Shown: piece by piece, positions 21,322-31,264 of the stretch | Position numbering within the stretch: position 1 is the first letter of the stretch | Layout: every line of letters begins with the position of its first letter | Assembly: GCA_009859145.1 (NCBI GenBank) | Contig: VRVR01000011.1 | Coordinates: forward strand, 330,026-394,025 | DNA length: 64,000 bases | Reading direction: 5' to 3' | From: Andalucia godoyi | Lineage: Eukaryota; Discoba; Jakobea; Jakobida; Andaluciidae | Program-made: the position numbers and the translations under genes | The notes under the pieces: model-generated | Told to the model about the DNA's origin: nothing | Database searches by the model: none | Seen by the model: the letters and a program-made list of their open reading frames with translations, nothing else

Positions 21322-21366
<45 letters not shown>

Positions 21367-21373
21367 TCGAGGA
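20938..21373. promoter_or_regulatory. Divergent promoter region with (TTA)n tract before RPA1
   Basis: A 436 bp gap between genes transcribed in opposite directions. A (TTA)n microsatellite of about 14 units at 21325-21366 ends 7 bases before the RPA1 ATG. I see no gene. Confidence 0.5.
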
Positions 21374-23296
21374 ATGTCGCTGAGCACAGGAGTATTGTTG
21401 AAGATATACCAGGGGTCGACGCCTGCGGATCCTGTTGTTCAGCTTTTGGAGCTTAAGAAGCTTGAGAACAAGCAGCCTTCAGGCGGGAATGCGAAGTTGC
21501 GAGTTATTTTGTCGGATGGAAAATACTACATGATTGGCATTCTTAGCTCGCAGGTGGTGCAGCAAGTCGACAGCGGTGCGCTCGGCAAGTTTGGGATCGT
21601 TCGGCTGTCTAACTACTCATGCAATGATGTCCAGAACAAGCGTGTCGTCATCGTGCTGGCGGTCGATGTTATCCAAGCTCAAGGTGCCGAGCAGATTGGA
21701 AGCCCAGAAAAGCTGGATGGAGCAGGCACGAATAGTAGCAATCCGGGTGCGCAGGCGCCAGTGGTCTCGAGCCGTACGATGGCTGCGGCTCCGCTGTCTG
21801 CGATTTCTGCCACGGGGAATCTGGGGAGTACAGGTCAAAATACCGCAACATCGTCGTTTGGTGCATCGCGGCCCACGGCCTCGGCCCCGGCCTCGACCAC
21901 AGCACCGGCACCGGCGGTTGCAGGAAGCCCGGCTGTTCGGAAAGGACCCGTCACTCCGGTGTCGCCGTCTGGTAGTGTCAGTGACAGCGTCGTTCCGATT
22001 GCGTCGCTCAACATGTACCACACCAAGTGGGCCATCAAAGGAAGAATCTCCAGCAAAACACCGATCAAGCGATATTCGAATGCAAAGGGAGAAGGAAAGC
22101 TGCTGAATGTCACGCTGGCGGATGAGCACGGAGGGGAAATCAGAATCACAATGTTCAATGACTGCGTCGATCGCTTCGGAGATTTGCTCGTGGAAGGCAA
22201 CGTCTACATCATTGCTCGTGGACAGGTGAAACACGCAAATCGCAAGTATTCTTCTGTGAACAATGATTACGAGATTGTGTTGGATGACAAGTCGGTCATT
22301 GAGCTGGTGCAGGATGACAACTCCATTCCGGTGCTGAAAATCGACAGCATCCCTATTGATCAGCTGTCTTCGGTGCTGGAAGACAGTATGGTGACGATCA
22401 TGGGAGTCGTGACGTCGGTGGGAGAGGTCGGCGAAATCATTTCCAAGAAGAATGGCTCATCGATTCCAAAGCGAAACATTGTTGTTGCGGACCAGTCGCT
22501 TGCGTCTGTCGACGTCACCATCTGGGGTGGACAGGCAACGACGTTCTCTGCTCAGGTTGGGGAAGTGGTGGCTCTGCGCGACTGCAAGGTGTCTTCTTAC
22601 AACGGCCGCACCGTATCCTGTCTCAATCAATCGTCAATCGTGGTGGAGCCAAAGACCGATGAGTCGTATGCCCTGCATGGCTGGTGGACCAGTCGCGACT
22701 CGTCGGAGCAAATTCGCAACATTTCCTCCTCTTCTGGTTCGCGTATGGGTGCGGGTGGAGCGGATGGAAGTGTGGAGCGTGTGGACCGCCGGAAGAATCT
22801 CGGATCGATCCAGGACGATCGTCTTGGATTTGGCGACAAGCCGGATTGGGTAACTGCCCTTGCCACGTTGACAAAGATCAAATCCGATAAGGACATGTGG
22901 TATTCAGCACGTAAGAGCGAACAGAGGGAAGACGGCTCATGGAAGTTTGACAAGTGCGACCCAATGGACCCGCAGGCAGAACGACGGTACGTCGTTTCCT
23001 TGAATCTTACAGACAGCACGGGGGATTCCTATGCGACTGCGTTCGAGAATACGGCCCAGGTGATTGTGGGCGACGTGTCTGCGAATGATCTTGCCGCCTA
23101 CAAGGAAAACGACCCGCCTACTTTCTCTTCCATCATCCAGGACGCCTTGTTCAAGAAGTATGTGTTCAAGCTGAAGATCCAGGCGCAAACGGTGAATGAC
23201 GAAAAGCGTGCCAAGGCCGTCATCGTCAGTGCCACTCCAGTTTCTTGGGTGGATGAATCTCGTCGAATGATTGACGATTTGAAACGAATGATGTAA
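21374..23296 (+). CDS. RPA1: Replication protein A 70 kDa subunit
   Basis: A 640-residue single-exon RPA1, the large subunit of the eukaryotic single-strand DNA binding complex. In order: the RPA-N OB fold (1-105), a Ser/Ala/Pro linker, DBD-A starting at SLNMYHTKWAIKGRISSKTPIK (about 212-310), DBD-B (about 325-440) and DBD-C with the family C-terminus (ERRYVVSLNL, NDEKRAKA, up to about 640). The odd point is in DBD-C. The zinc ribbon normally carries four cysteines, but here the segment is ARKSEQ...WKFDKCD and keeps only the last. The zinc site therefore appears lost. The rest of DBD-C is well preserved, so the gene looks functional. Confidence 0.95.
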   Translation: MSLSTGVLLKIYQGSTPADPVVQLLELKKLENKQPSGGNAKLRVILSDGKYYMIGILSSQVVQQVDSGALGKFGIVRLSNYSCNDVQNKRVVIVLAVDVIQAQGAEQIGSPEKLDGAGTNSSNPGAQAPVVSSRTMAAAPLSAISATGNLGSTGQNTATSSFGASRPTASAPASTTAPAPAVAGSPAVRKGPVTPVSPSGSVSDSVVPIASLNMYHTKWAIKGRISSKTPIKRYSNAKGEGKLLNVTLADEHGGEIRITMFNDCVDRFGDLLVEGNVYIIARGQVKHANRKYSSVNNDYEIVLDDKSVIELVQDDNSIPVLKIDSIPIDQLSSVLEDSMVTIMGVVTSVGEVGEIISKKNGSSIPKRNIVVADQSLASVDVTIWGGQATTFSAQVGEVVALRDCKVSSYNGRTVSCLNQSSIVVEPKTDESYALHGWWTSRDSSEQIRNISSSSGSRMGAGGADGSVERVDRRKNLGSIQDDRLGFGDKPDWVTALATLTKIKSDKDMWYSARKSEQREDGSWKFDKCDPMDPQAERRYVVSLNLTDSTGDSYATAFENTAQVIVGDVSANDLAAYKENDPPTFSSIIQDALFKKYVFKLKIQAQTVNDEKRAKAVIVSATPVSWVDESRRMIDDLKRMM

Positions 23297-23480
23297 GAAG
23301 GACACCGAGCATCCGCAGTAGCACAGAATTCACAAAGCAAAAACAGCAACAACAACAACAACCAAAAAAAAAAAAAAGGAAAAAGAAGAAGGAATGGAGG
23401 GGACAGCAGCAGCAGCAGCAAAAGAAGAAGAAGAAAACATAAATAATTGGTGCGTTTTCATTTGCTTTTCCAATACACCC

Positions 23481-23543
<63 letters not shown>

Positions 23544-23546
23544 CAC
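23297..23546. repeat. 3' intergenic region with a (CA)n microsatellite
   Basis: Between convergent RPA1 and spermidine synthase. It holds GCA/CAA-rich stretches and a long (CA)n tract at about 23484-23540. The tract stops just before the spermidine synthase stop codon. No gene. Confidence 0.85.
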
Positions 23547-24554
23547 TCAGGAAGTAGGAAGAACTGCTTTGGCAAACGCAGGAAGGACAAACGCAGCAGC
23601 GTGTTGTTCTGCAGAATAGTACTGTAGACCCGGAAGCTGCACTGTGCGAACGGGGATGCGTGGATCATGATTTGCAAAAAGAATAGCACCAATGTTTCCA
23701 GATGGATAGGAAGGAACTGCGATGTTTGCATAGTGCACTTCCGAAAACAGTCTGCGTGCAGTGCCGACGACTTGGCGAATGAAGGACAAGTGCAGCCAAA
23801 GCGACTCGCCTTGGACGCAAATCAGGCCACCGGCTCGCAATGCAGCCTTCAAAGACCCGTAAAATGCCTCCGAGTACAACGACGCACCCGGGCCCATTGG
23901 ATCTGATGCATCCACAATAACCACGTCATAGTGGTTGCTCACAGTCTTTAGAAACTCTGCGCCGTCCCCAATTTTCACAGTGACGCGTGGATCCGAAAAC
24001 CCACATGCAACCACAGGTAGAAACTCCTTTGCAGCCTCAATGACGCGCCCGTCAATTTCACACAGCGTGATCTCCTTCACGATCGCATGCTTGGACAGCT
24101 CGCGCAGACACCCGCCGTCTCCACCACCAATGACAAGGACGCGTTCGGGATTCGGATGCGCGTGCATCGGAGTGTGAACCATCATTTCATGGTACGCAAA
24201 CTCGTCCTTTTCCGTGCACTGGATGCATCCATCCAGCACTAGCACCGTCCCAAACGCCGCCGTTCGGAACACCTGAATGTGCTGGAACGCAGACTGTATG
24301 TCCAGCAGCGTCTCGTCCACCGCAAACGACAGCGCTTGCCCAGGCCACATCTCCGACACTTCAGAAAACCACATTTCCTTGCTGTTCTTCAATGCGTCCA
24401 TTTCCCACTCCTCAACTCCGTCTCTTCTTCCTCCTTCGCGTACGAAACACTCACTCTCCATTTCTTCAATTCGACAATATCTGCACTTTCCTTTTGGCAT
24501 GCAGTGCACTACAGCAGGAAAAGTAGCGCGAAGAGCAGACTGCAGCGGTTGCAT
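23547..24554 (-). CDS. Spermidine synthase
   Basis: Aminopropyltransferase that makes spermidine from putrescine and decarboxylated S-adenosylmethionine. Family motifs are clear: CTEKDEFAYHEMMVH, VLVIGGGDGGCLRELSKH (nucleotide binding), LCEIDGRVIEAAK, IGDGAEFLK and the catalytic VIVDASDPMGPG. Then come GGLICVQGESLW and YANIAVPSYPSG. From the first ATG the protein has 335 residues, about 40 more than usual. The N-terminal stretch is Cys-rich and poorly conserved, so translation may begin at one of the internal Met residues (20 or 33). It is head-to-head with the small coiled-coil gene, 191 bp apart. Confidence 0.95.
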   Translation of the reverse strand: MQPLQSALRATFPAVVHCMPKGKCRYCRIEEMESECFVREGGRRDGVEEWEMDALKNSKEMWFSEVSEMWPGQALSFAVDETLLDIQSAFQHIQVFRTAAFGTVLVLDGCIQCTEKDEFAYHEMMVHTPMHAHPNPERVLVIGGGDGGCLRELSKHAIVKEITLCEIDGRVIEAAKEFLPVVACGFSDPRVTVKIGDGAEFLKTVSNHYDVVIVDASDPMGPGASLYSEAFYGSLKAALRAGGLICVQGESLWLHLSFIRQVVGTARRLFSEVHYANIAVPSYPSGNIGAILFANHDPRIPVRTVQLPGLQYYSAEQHAAAFVLPAFAKAVLPTS

Positions 24555-24681
24555 CAAGTTGAGTCAAGAGGATGGGAAGCTGCCGGATCTTTTTCGTTGT
24601 CTCCTTTATTCATGAGGCTTCGTTAACGGGAAGGATGTGTTTTGTGCATCGGAGTCATTGGTATCCGAGTGAGTGACCGCC

Positions 24682-24738
24682 GACCGACCGACCGACCGAC
24701 CGACCGACCGACCGACCGACCGACCGACCGACCGACCG
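24682..24738 (+). repeat. (ACCG)n tetranucleotide repeat upstream of the coiled-coil gene
   Basis: About 14 units of ACCG run almost to the ATG at 24746. This sits in the 190 bp shared promoter of two divergent genes. Confidence 0.9.
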
Positions 24739-24745
24739 AGTGAGT

Positions 24746-25183
24746 ATGGATTCATCGTCAGGACCGAGAAAGCGCAATCATGAGGAGATGTCGCGAGACG
24801 GGACGAGTGCTTTGACTACAATAGATTTAGGGTTTCGGGGACAGTCTGGGGCGTCGATGGACAGCACGCTGCTTGCAGAAGTGCAGCGGTTGTCGAAGCG
24901 CATTCGACAGTTGGAAACGGAGTTCACGATGAAATTGGAAGAGATGGAATCGGAGTTCCTGAAGAGAGAGCAAATGTGGAAGAGCCACATCGAGAAGATC
25001 GAGGCGCAACTTGCGAGACAGCAGCTGCGGGCGCCACCGACACCCGGCTCGTCAGGGTCCGGTGTCGATGCTGGTTCCGGTGATGGAGATGGTTCCGGTG
25101 ATGGAGATGGTTCCGGTGATGGAGACGGTGCCGGTGCCGGGTTGTCGGATGATGATCTTGGAGCATTTGAAAACGAAGACTGA
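24746..25183 (+). CDS. Small coiled-coil protein with an acidic Gly/Ser/Asp repeat tail
   Basis: A 145-residue ORF from an ATG (an upstream non-ATG codon is not used). A basic N-terminus (GPRKRNHEEM) leads to a helical coiled coil at about residues 40-95 (LLAEVQRLSKRIRQLETEF...). The acidic low-complexity tail has about three copies of GSGDGD and ends DDDLGAFENED. I do not recognise the family. The codon pattern and the strong heptads support it as a real gene. Function unknown. Confidence 0.6.
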   Translation: MDSSSGPRKRNHEEMSRDGTSALTTIDLGFRGQSGASMDSTLLAEVQRLSKRIRQLETEFTMKLEEMESEFLKREQMWKSHIEKIEAQLARQQLRAPPTPGSSGSGVDAGSGDGDGSGDGDGSGDGDGAGAGLSDDDLGAFENED

Positions 25184-25368
25184 GCGTACGTGTACATGTG
25201 TGTGAGAGAGAGGCAAAGTTAAGGAAAAAACTAAAACAATAATAATAATGATGATGTACTACTGTATGTTGTAACATGAATATGAAACGCGAGTGGGTTC
25301 ATTGAGACGGACCAATGAGGTACCACGGACCGATGAAAAGAGAGGAGGGGAGAACAACGTAGTGATAG
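25184..25368. other. 3' intergenic region
   Basis: Short gap between convergent genes, A-rich with AATAATAATAATG. No gene seen. Confidence 0.5.
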
Positions 25369-28300
25369 CTACGCTGGAGAAGGAGTGGACGGGTCATCTG
25401 TGGATCGTGCTCCGGTATGCACGTTCGGAGACAAGCCGCTTTGTTCTTCTTTGGGGAAAAAGAGGACGCGTGCGCCCAAGAAGGTCCATCTTAGAAGATC
25501 ACACTCGCGCTTCATGGAGCGAATTCTGGCGAGTGCCATTCTCTGAGTCTGCGCCTCGTCCTCTGATGACAAGGACGGTGAAACGGGATCAACAGCGGCT
25601 GACACATTGGAAGACGCGCTCAAAGATTGGTTCAACTGTGTCTCGAGAGAATCTGCATGTTGACTGAACGCATCGAACCAGTGAAGCGAGTCAAACGACT
25701 GGTCGAGATCAAGAACCCGCAGTACAAAGGCGACACCCAGAGCAAACCCATCCTCGGAAAACCCTTCTACAGACTGCTGATTCCACGCTGCATACTTGGA
25801 CGCGGTCGCTGTCTTCATCAGCCGATCTTTGGCCGCTACCATTGACTCACAAAATGACAATGACAAGGCAGGGCAAATCATGGAAAAGAACTTGCAGTGC
25901 GCGTGGTCATCCTTTGAGAGTTCCGCTCGAAACACGCCCGTTAGTAAACCAAAGTAGTCTGTGGACCCACCGGAAAACTTGGACACAACATCCTTCAACA
26001 TCAATTCCAGAATGCTCGCAGCCTTCTGAGTGGAATCAGAAAGCTCTCGCGAGTCTTCAACTAGATTCACATCCAGTTCACTCCGACTGCCCTGCTCCGA
26101 CGACTCCTTGAAGAAAGATGTGGATCGGAGGAACTCCACAGGTTCAGCGAGTGCATGCTGTCCACCGGAACGCACCATTCTCACATATCCGATTGCGTTA
26201 CCGATTTCTGTAATCAGGTCCCGGAACTTCTCCATGTACGGTCCAAGCTTGCGAATGTGCTTGAGCAATTTTTCCGCACGGCTGACAGAGAAACTTAACG
26301 ACGAACTGGAGCTGACCGTCTTGCTCCTCGCATCAATCAGAGACTGTTGCCACGCACGTTGCTCCTTAACCAACGGCGATTTGATGTGATCGTCATACAG
26401 GAACTGTGAAAGTGCAAAGAATCTCTTTGCCAAAAAGCGGTATACAAAGTTCACTGCAGTGTTCATCATTCCTGCACCGTGCGTCCGCACCGAGTTGGCA
26501 ATATGGGCAATCTGCACGGAATGCAAATACTTGGCCTGCGTCTTGTGCGGACGCTGGAGAAATGACTGGGTATTCATGTTGTAAGCATAGGATGCGACGA
26601 ACACGTGGATATTTCGGGTAATCTCCAAAACATCGAGGCCTTGGTCGAGGGTAGCGCCCGGCAAAAACGGCGAGGGAAGGGAGAGACCATACTTGTCCTT
26701 TGCAAGAACCCTCATTTCTTCGTACGTGGCCCAGTCATGCGGACAAAGAGCAGTCAGCCGATAGAACGTGACAGTCAAATAAGCACTGATCCGAGCAGCA
26801 AGGTGATACACATCTGGAATTGCAGCGCACTGAACCTTCGTCAACGCCCAACCGCCCTGCGCCTTCGATAGCTCAAAATTCAACTTCCCAAAAGTACCAA
26901 AAGGTGGCAACCGGACCCACCGGGAAAAGTCTCGATGTGGAACCGCAAGCGGGGCATGCTGCTGCCCGAGAACAACAGCATGCGTATGCAATCGGAGATC
27001 ATTCTCAATTCCCTTACTGAGAAAATCAGCCACAGTCGACTCAAAATCGCACATGACATCTTTCCTGAACAGAAGGCGAGCATAAAGAGCCGGCGAATCC
27101 CGCAACAAGATGTCGAAAATTTGGTGCACAGCAATTGCATCTGCATGGACAGCTTCCACAGCCTCATTATTCCCGGCGATTGCTGGTAGAAGGTCATCAA
27201 TGGAGACCGTGCGCTGGGCGGTGGCCACCAAGGAGCTGTCTGTCGGATGAGAAAGCGCTTCAGATGCGCACTCCCAAATCACGTCAGCATGCTTCAAAGC
27301 GGCAAACACATAAGGAACTCTTCGAGACAGCTGTGGACGATCTCGCAACATTTCCCAATAGACGGGGCAGAAATCGCGAGCACTGTGATAGAAAAATCCG
27401 GTAGAACAGCTCCACGACAAGAATCGGCCGCAAAAGGAATAGAATGAAAGTGACTTGCACAGTGTCTCAACCAGCGGCAGCAACTCAGAAGCGGGGATGG
27501 TGACATTCGTCTCAGGGCCGTCCGATCTTCGCGCAAACATTCTCAGCAACGATTGCGACCAATTCTGGTACGGAGGCACAACTTTTCCGTCCTTCGCCAC
27601 CGCAGCCACAGAAAAATCCTTGTTATACGCTTTCGGATCCAGTAAGTGAACCAGCAAAGAGCCCTCGAACGCCAAGAAGCCGCGTTCGGTCTTGGCCATC
27701 CGACCAAGAGCAGGGACCAGAGACTCTGAAGCTTTCGATTTGTAGTGAAATCCAGAAAGATCCACAACCCAAGACGAAATAGTATCAAACGCAAACGAAG
27801 CCAGGCGTTTTGATATCCGGGGAGAAGACCGTTGCAAAGAAATCTGAATCGTGGACATCATTTCAATGCATCGCATCAAAAGCAAGACGGCTGATTTCGT
27901 AAGAGGAATATCAAGCGCAGTGTGGAGACCCGTAATAGTTCGGAAAACATGCGACAGTACATTGCAAAAGGAAATGCATTCCGTAACAATACTCAAATCC
28001 TTTGACAGTAAAGTGTCTCTGTCCAACCGGATAAGCATTTTTGCGTGTTCCAAAAACGCAGAATGAACAACTTTGTCGAGATGCTGGTCCATAAGAGAGA
28101 CGGACTGCCGAATCAACAGATCCTCCTCCTTTTCCTCGAAAGGCGTCGATACCACAGCCTTGAAAACGTTTGGCAGGTACCTTTTCACAAAGCGAATCGG
28201 AAAGAACAGAACTGCATTTGAAGGACAGAGTGGGACAACGGGAATTGCAGGAATGAGAGCGGAGAAAAACGGAAACGCCGAGGCTAAGGAAAGGCAAAAG

Positions 28301-29571
28301 CTGGGGACAGAGACATTCTTCATCGAAATATTCGTGACGCAATCCCAAACAGCTTTAAGAGTCTTTCGGGCATCGTCGTCATCTTTTCCGCCATTCATAT
28401 AAACGTACACAACCAGCAATGACGTCAAAGCCGGCACACGGTCGTGGACATACTGAGAAAGGGGCCAGTTGAGTAACACTGGATTGAATGACGATGCGGA
28501 CGAATAAACAGCATTTGGATCTGCGGCCACGAAAGACGAAGCAAGCCGAGTGAGCGCAGTTCCAAAACTATCCATGAACGCTTTGGATTGCGACTTCATA
28601 AAAAACCCCGGTTCAAGGACCCTCGCAAAGACAGAGGTGTTCGGAGCCAGCAGATCTGCTTCCAACACTTCCAACGCTCGCTCCGTTCTACCAATTTGTT
28701 CGGCGTCAGAACCGAACTTGTCTGGGGTCTGCCTGACGGTTCGCAGCATTTTCTTGAACGCCAAAAGCGCTTGGGGGAGCGTCACTCGACCGTCATCGAA
28801 GGATGGATCCGATGGGACGAGATGCACAAGCAGCAAATCAAGCTCAACTAGAAGCGTAAGCACAAACCCGAGCGAAGCAAACACAGAAGAAAAGTGCGAC
28901 TTCGACTTGTCGATAATGTTCTTGAAAGCGAGGTCGCTGGTGTGGAACAGCCCCTGGAGCTGCGACATCATGTTTTGTGCGACATCTTGGCAGCGTCCCT
29001 TGAAAGACCAGACGCGTTGCAGCGTTCCGATGATGCGAGAAAATATCGTCGGAAGCGTAACAGCTTCGGGCAACGGAGCCGCCGTGCTATCGGAAGCGAA
29101 CGACGTGTGGGGAGAGGTAGCAGCATTCTGCAGCAGCTCGTCAATGAGCCCAAGCGCAGGAAACAGATTTTCATGTGCCAGAGTCTGCAGATCAAGGACC
29201 TCCTTTTGGAGACCCGAGAGCGTCCACAGCACTTTATCCACAGTGAGATTTCCGGTGTTTAGGAAAATGGAAAGACACTCATCCATGGGAACGGATCCAG
29301 CAGCAGATGAGAACGAATCGATGGAAATGAGGTCGAAAGGCGCAGTTGCTCTCCCGGAAAGCAAGCCTTTTGGAGCCCAGTCCTCGCTGTGCGCAGTAGC
29401 CAAAGACGCGTCCAATGCAGATTCAATGTCTCGAAGCTGATACCCAAAATCCATAAGATGTCTTCGCAGCTTTTCGAGCTGGATCTCCGCAGGAGACCCA
29501 TCCACATCCCCGGCAAAGCCGTCATATGTGTACGAGTCATCATCGTACGCAAACCTGCTCTTGTTGGACAT
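25369..29571 (-). CDS. WASHC4: WASH complex subunit 4 (SWIP)
   Basis: A 1400-residue single-exon protein. Conserved SWIP stretches are plain: HDWATYEEMRVLAKDKYGL, LDQGLDVLEITRNIHVFVASY, IANSVRTHGAGMMNTAVNF, ALSQFLYDDHIKSPLVKEQRAW, GNAIGYVRMVRSGG and a C-terminal EDGFALGVAFVL with FDSLHWF. SWIP is the large scaffold of the WASH complex, which activates Arp2/3 on endosomes for cargo sorting. The start is the ATG giving MSNKSRFAYDDDSY, because the reading frame further upstream is only a (CA)n microsatellite. A presence marker for endosomal actin machinery. Confidence 0.95.
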   Translation of the reverse strand: MSNKSRFAYDDDSYTYDGFAGDVDGSPAEIQLEKLRRHLMDFGYQLRDIESALDASLATAHSEDWAPKGLLSGRATAPFDLISIDSFSSAAGSVPMDECLSIFLNTGNLTVDKVLWTLSGLQKEVLDLQTLAHENLFPALGLIDELLQNAATSPHTSFASDSTAAPLPEAVTLPTIFSRIIGTLQRVWSFKGRCQDVAQNMMSQLQGLFHTSDLAFKNIIDKSKSHFSSVFASLGFVLTLLVELDLLLVHLVPSDPSFDDGRVTLPQALLAFKKMLRTVRQTPDKFGSDAEQIGRTERALEVLEADLLAPNTSVFARVLEPGFFMKSQSKAFMDSFGTALTRLASSFVAADPNAVYSSASSFNPVLLNWPLSQYVHDRVPALTSLLVVYVYMNGGKDDDDARKTLKAVWDCVTNISMKNVSVPSFCLSLASAFPFFSALIPAIPVVPLCPSNAVLFFPIRFVKRYLPNVFKAVVSTPFEEKEEDLLIRQSVSLMDQHLDKVVHSAFLEHAKMLIRLDRDTLLSKDLSIVTECISFCNVLSHVFRTITGLHTALDIPLTKSAVLLLMRCIEMMSTIQISLQRSSPRISKRLASFAFDTISSWVVDLSGFHYKSKASESLVPALGRMAKTERGFLAFEGSLLVHLLDPKAYNKDFSVAAVAKDGKVVPPYQNWSQSLLRMFARRSDGPETNVTIPASELLPLVETLCKSLSFYSFCGRFLSWSCSTGFFYHSARDFCPVYWEMLRDRPQLSRRVPYVFAALKHADVIWECASEALSHPTDSSLVATAQRTVSIDDLLPAIAGNNEAVEAVHADAIAVHQIFDILLRDSPALYARLLFRKDVMCDFESTVADFLSKGIENDLRLHTHAVVLGQQHAPLAVPHRDFSRWVRLPPFGTFGKLNFELSKAQGGWALTKVQCAAIPDVYHLAARISAYLTVTFYRLTALCPHDWATYEEMRVLAKDKYGLSLPSPFLPGATLDQGLDVLEITRNIHVFVASYAYNMNTQSFLQRPHKTQAKYLHSVQIAHIANSVRTHGAGMMNTAVNFVYRFLAKRFFALSQFLYDDHIKSPLVKEQRAWQQSLIDARSKTVSSSSSLSFSVSRAEKLLKHIRKLGPYMEKFRDLITEIGNAIGYVRMVRSGGQHALAEPVEFLRSTSFFKESSEQGSRSELDVNLVEDSRELSDSTQKAASILELMLKDVVSKFSGGSTDYFGLLTGVFRAELSKDDHAHCKFFSMICPALSLSFCESMVAAKDRLMKTATASKYAAWNQQSVEGFSEDGFALGVAFVLRVLDLDQSFDSLHWFDAFSQHADSLETQLNQSLSASSNVSAAVDPVSPSLSSEDEAQTQRMALARIRSMKRECDLLRWTFLGARVLFFPKEEQSGLSPNVHTGARSTDDPSTPSPA

Positions 29572-29606
29572 GCTGATAGCGACGCAGGAGAGCCGTGAAA
29601 ACACAA

Positions 29607-29637
<31 letters not shown>

Positions 29638-30096
29638 TCACTCACACTCACTCACTCACTCACTCACTCACTCACACTCACACACAAAAAAAGAAGAAGA
29701 AGAAAAGAAAGGAAAAGACCCAACCAACCCAAATAGATAATCAACCAAACAAATATTTAATAAATGAAGCTGAAGGAAAAAAATATAAAGGAAAAAGTAA
29801 GAAGCAATGACAGTGTCAGTGCGGATTTTCCTTTGGTTTGCGGGTCTTTTTGGCAGCAGGCGCTGACACCTGAGCTGTCAGAGGCACTGTCATGATGACA
29901 AATGCCTCAGGTTCCCTCAAGTGGGGTGTTTTCGCATATTTGCCTCCTTTCTCTTTTTTTGTTTTTGTTTTTGTTTTGCTGGCTTCTCTTACACTATTTA
30001 TTGTTATTGTTATTGCTTTTATTATTATTATATTGATTCTTGCGCGGGTCCACGGGTGATACAAACGTTGAGCGTGTCAAAGAGTGTTAGTTCAAC
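29572..30096. promoter_or_regulatory. Divergent promoter region with CA/CACT repeats, WASHC4 / POLR3K
   Basis: A compound CA and CACT microsatellite lies at about 29606-29686, followed by A-rich and T-rich stretches. WASHC4 reads left and POLR3K reads right. I see no gene. Confidence 0.55.
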
Positions 30097-30426
30097 ATGT
30101 TGTTCTGTCCAACGTGTGCCAACATGCTCTTTATTGAGCAAAACAGCGACATGTCGTACCGCTTTTTCTGTCGGACATGTCCTTACATATGCAGCGTATC
30201 GTCGAAAGTCTCGCTTCCTATTGCGCTTGAGAAGAAGGCTGTGGACGATGTTCTCGGAGGTGACCAGGCGTGGGAGAACGTAGACCAGATCGACGCTCTC
30301 TGTCCAAAATGCTCTAACACTCGAGCCTACTTCATGATGATGCAGCTGCGATCTGCCGATGAACCAATGACGACATTCTTTAAATGCACGAATTCTGCGT
30401 GCCAAGCTCGGTGGAAAGAAGGATAG
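30097..30426 (+). CDS. POLR3K: RNA polymerase III subunit RPC10/RPC11
   Basis: A complete 109-residue subunit. It starts with the Rpb9-like zinc ribbon (FCPTCANML...CRTCPYIC). The C-terminal TFIIS-like ribbon follows (CPKCSNTRAYFM, then QLRSADEPMTTFFKC and C). The RSADEPMT segment carries the acidic pair that stimulates RNA cleavage by the polymerase. All eight expected cysteines of the two ribbons appear to be present. Pol III makes tRNA and 5S RNA; this subunit acts in termination and RNA cleavage. It is intron-free. Confidence 0.95.
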   Translation: MLFCPTCANMLFIEQNSDMSYRFFCRTCPYICSVSSKVSLPIALEKKAVDDVLGGDQAWENVDQIDALCPKCSNTRAYFMMMQLRSADEPMTTFFKCTNSACQARWKEG

Positions 30427-31264
30427 AACCTCACCAACAGACGTATTCTCAGTATTGTTTATTTATCTGTTAATTCATTAATTTTATAATAGTCCGTTGT
30501 AATCATCGTCATTGGTGTATCGATCTTGATGTGCCTTCTGTCTCAACAGCCCCCATGGTTGCTGTTCGTGAGTCGTGTCCATCGCACTATATTACGTCCC
30601 AGTAAGAAGGTCTGCAGAATGGGATCGAATTTAAGGCTGTCTTCATGGGTGGGATCTTTTTAAATAGACGCTTGTACTCGTATCTATCAAATACCAATTG
30701 TCCTGATCTCATTAGTCGATGTTAAGTTCACGTGCTTAATGGTCTGTCTCCTTTCTTTCGTTTGCAATGAAACGGCACCTCTGCATTCCTTTTACCTCGT
30801 CAGGACGGTCAATGGATGAGGGGGCGATGTTCGGAGTCACGATTCCGTATGCAATGTTATTGACCAGTGCGTCCCTCTGGCTTGAAAACATCGTGCTTCT
30901 TTTTCCGTTCGTTCGTGCAAACCGGATGGGAAGAAAGCACTATGTTAGGTTTTTAAAAGCATTCCGTCAAGACGATGAAAAAAAAGCAACATAAAACACG
31001 ACGAGAACAGTTCAAAAGTTTGCCAACGCTAACCGCTGCCACTTGTTGCGATATTGTATGATGAAGCAATCTAAATCGCACGCAAGCAACAAACACTGCC
31101 ACGCGCCCATGCGCATGCGTTTGCTGTCTTAATCAACTCCGTCACACGATGTCCGATTCGTTTCGCCCCCATTTTGATCATGAAAGCTCTGTAAACACGC
31201 CGCCGCGTTGCATTCTCGCACAGCGACGCTCATTTCTTTATTTTTGTTTTTATTTTTATTGTCC
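30427..31264. other. Intergenic region with no clear gene
   Basis: About 840 bp. It contains a short frame at 30767-30994 (75 codons, Leu-rich), but I cannot support it as a gene. It could be remnant mobile-element DNA, since transposase fossils begin about 1 kb to the right. Confidence 0.35.

Noticed and set aside
29572-29637. Cys-Val repeat N-terminus for WASHC4
   Set aside because: Non-ATG start over a (CA)n microsatellite; the conserved protein begins at 29571.
30767-30994. 75-residue ORF downstream of POLR3K
   Set aside because: No family resemblance, weak codon pattern and AT-rich surroundings; left as intergenic.
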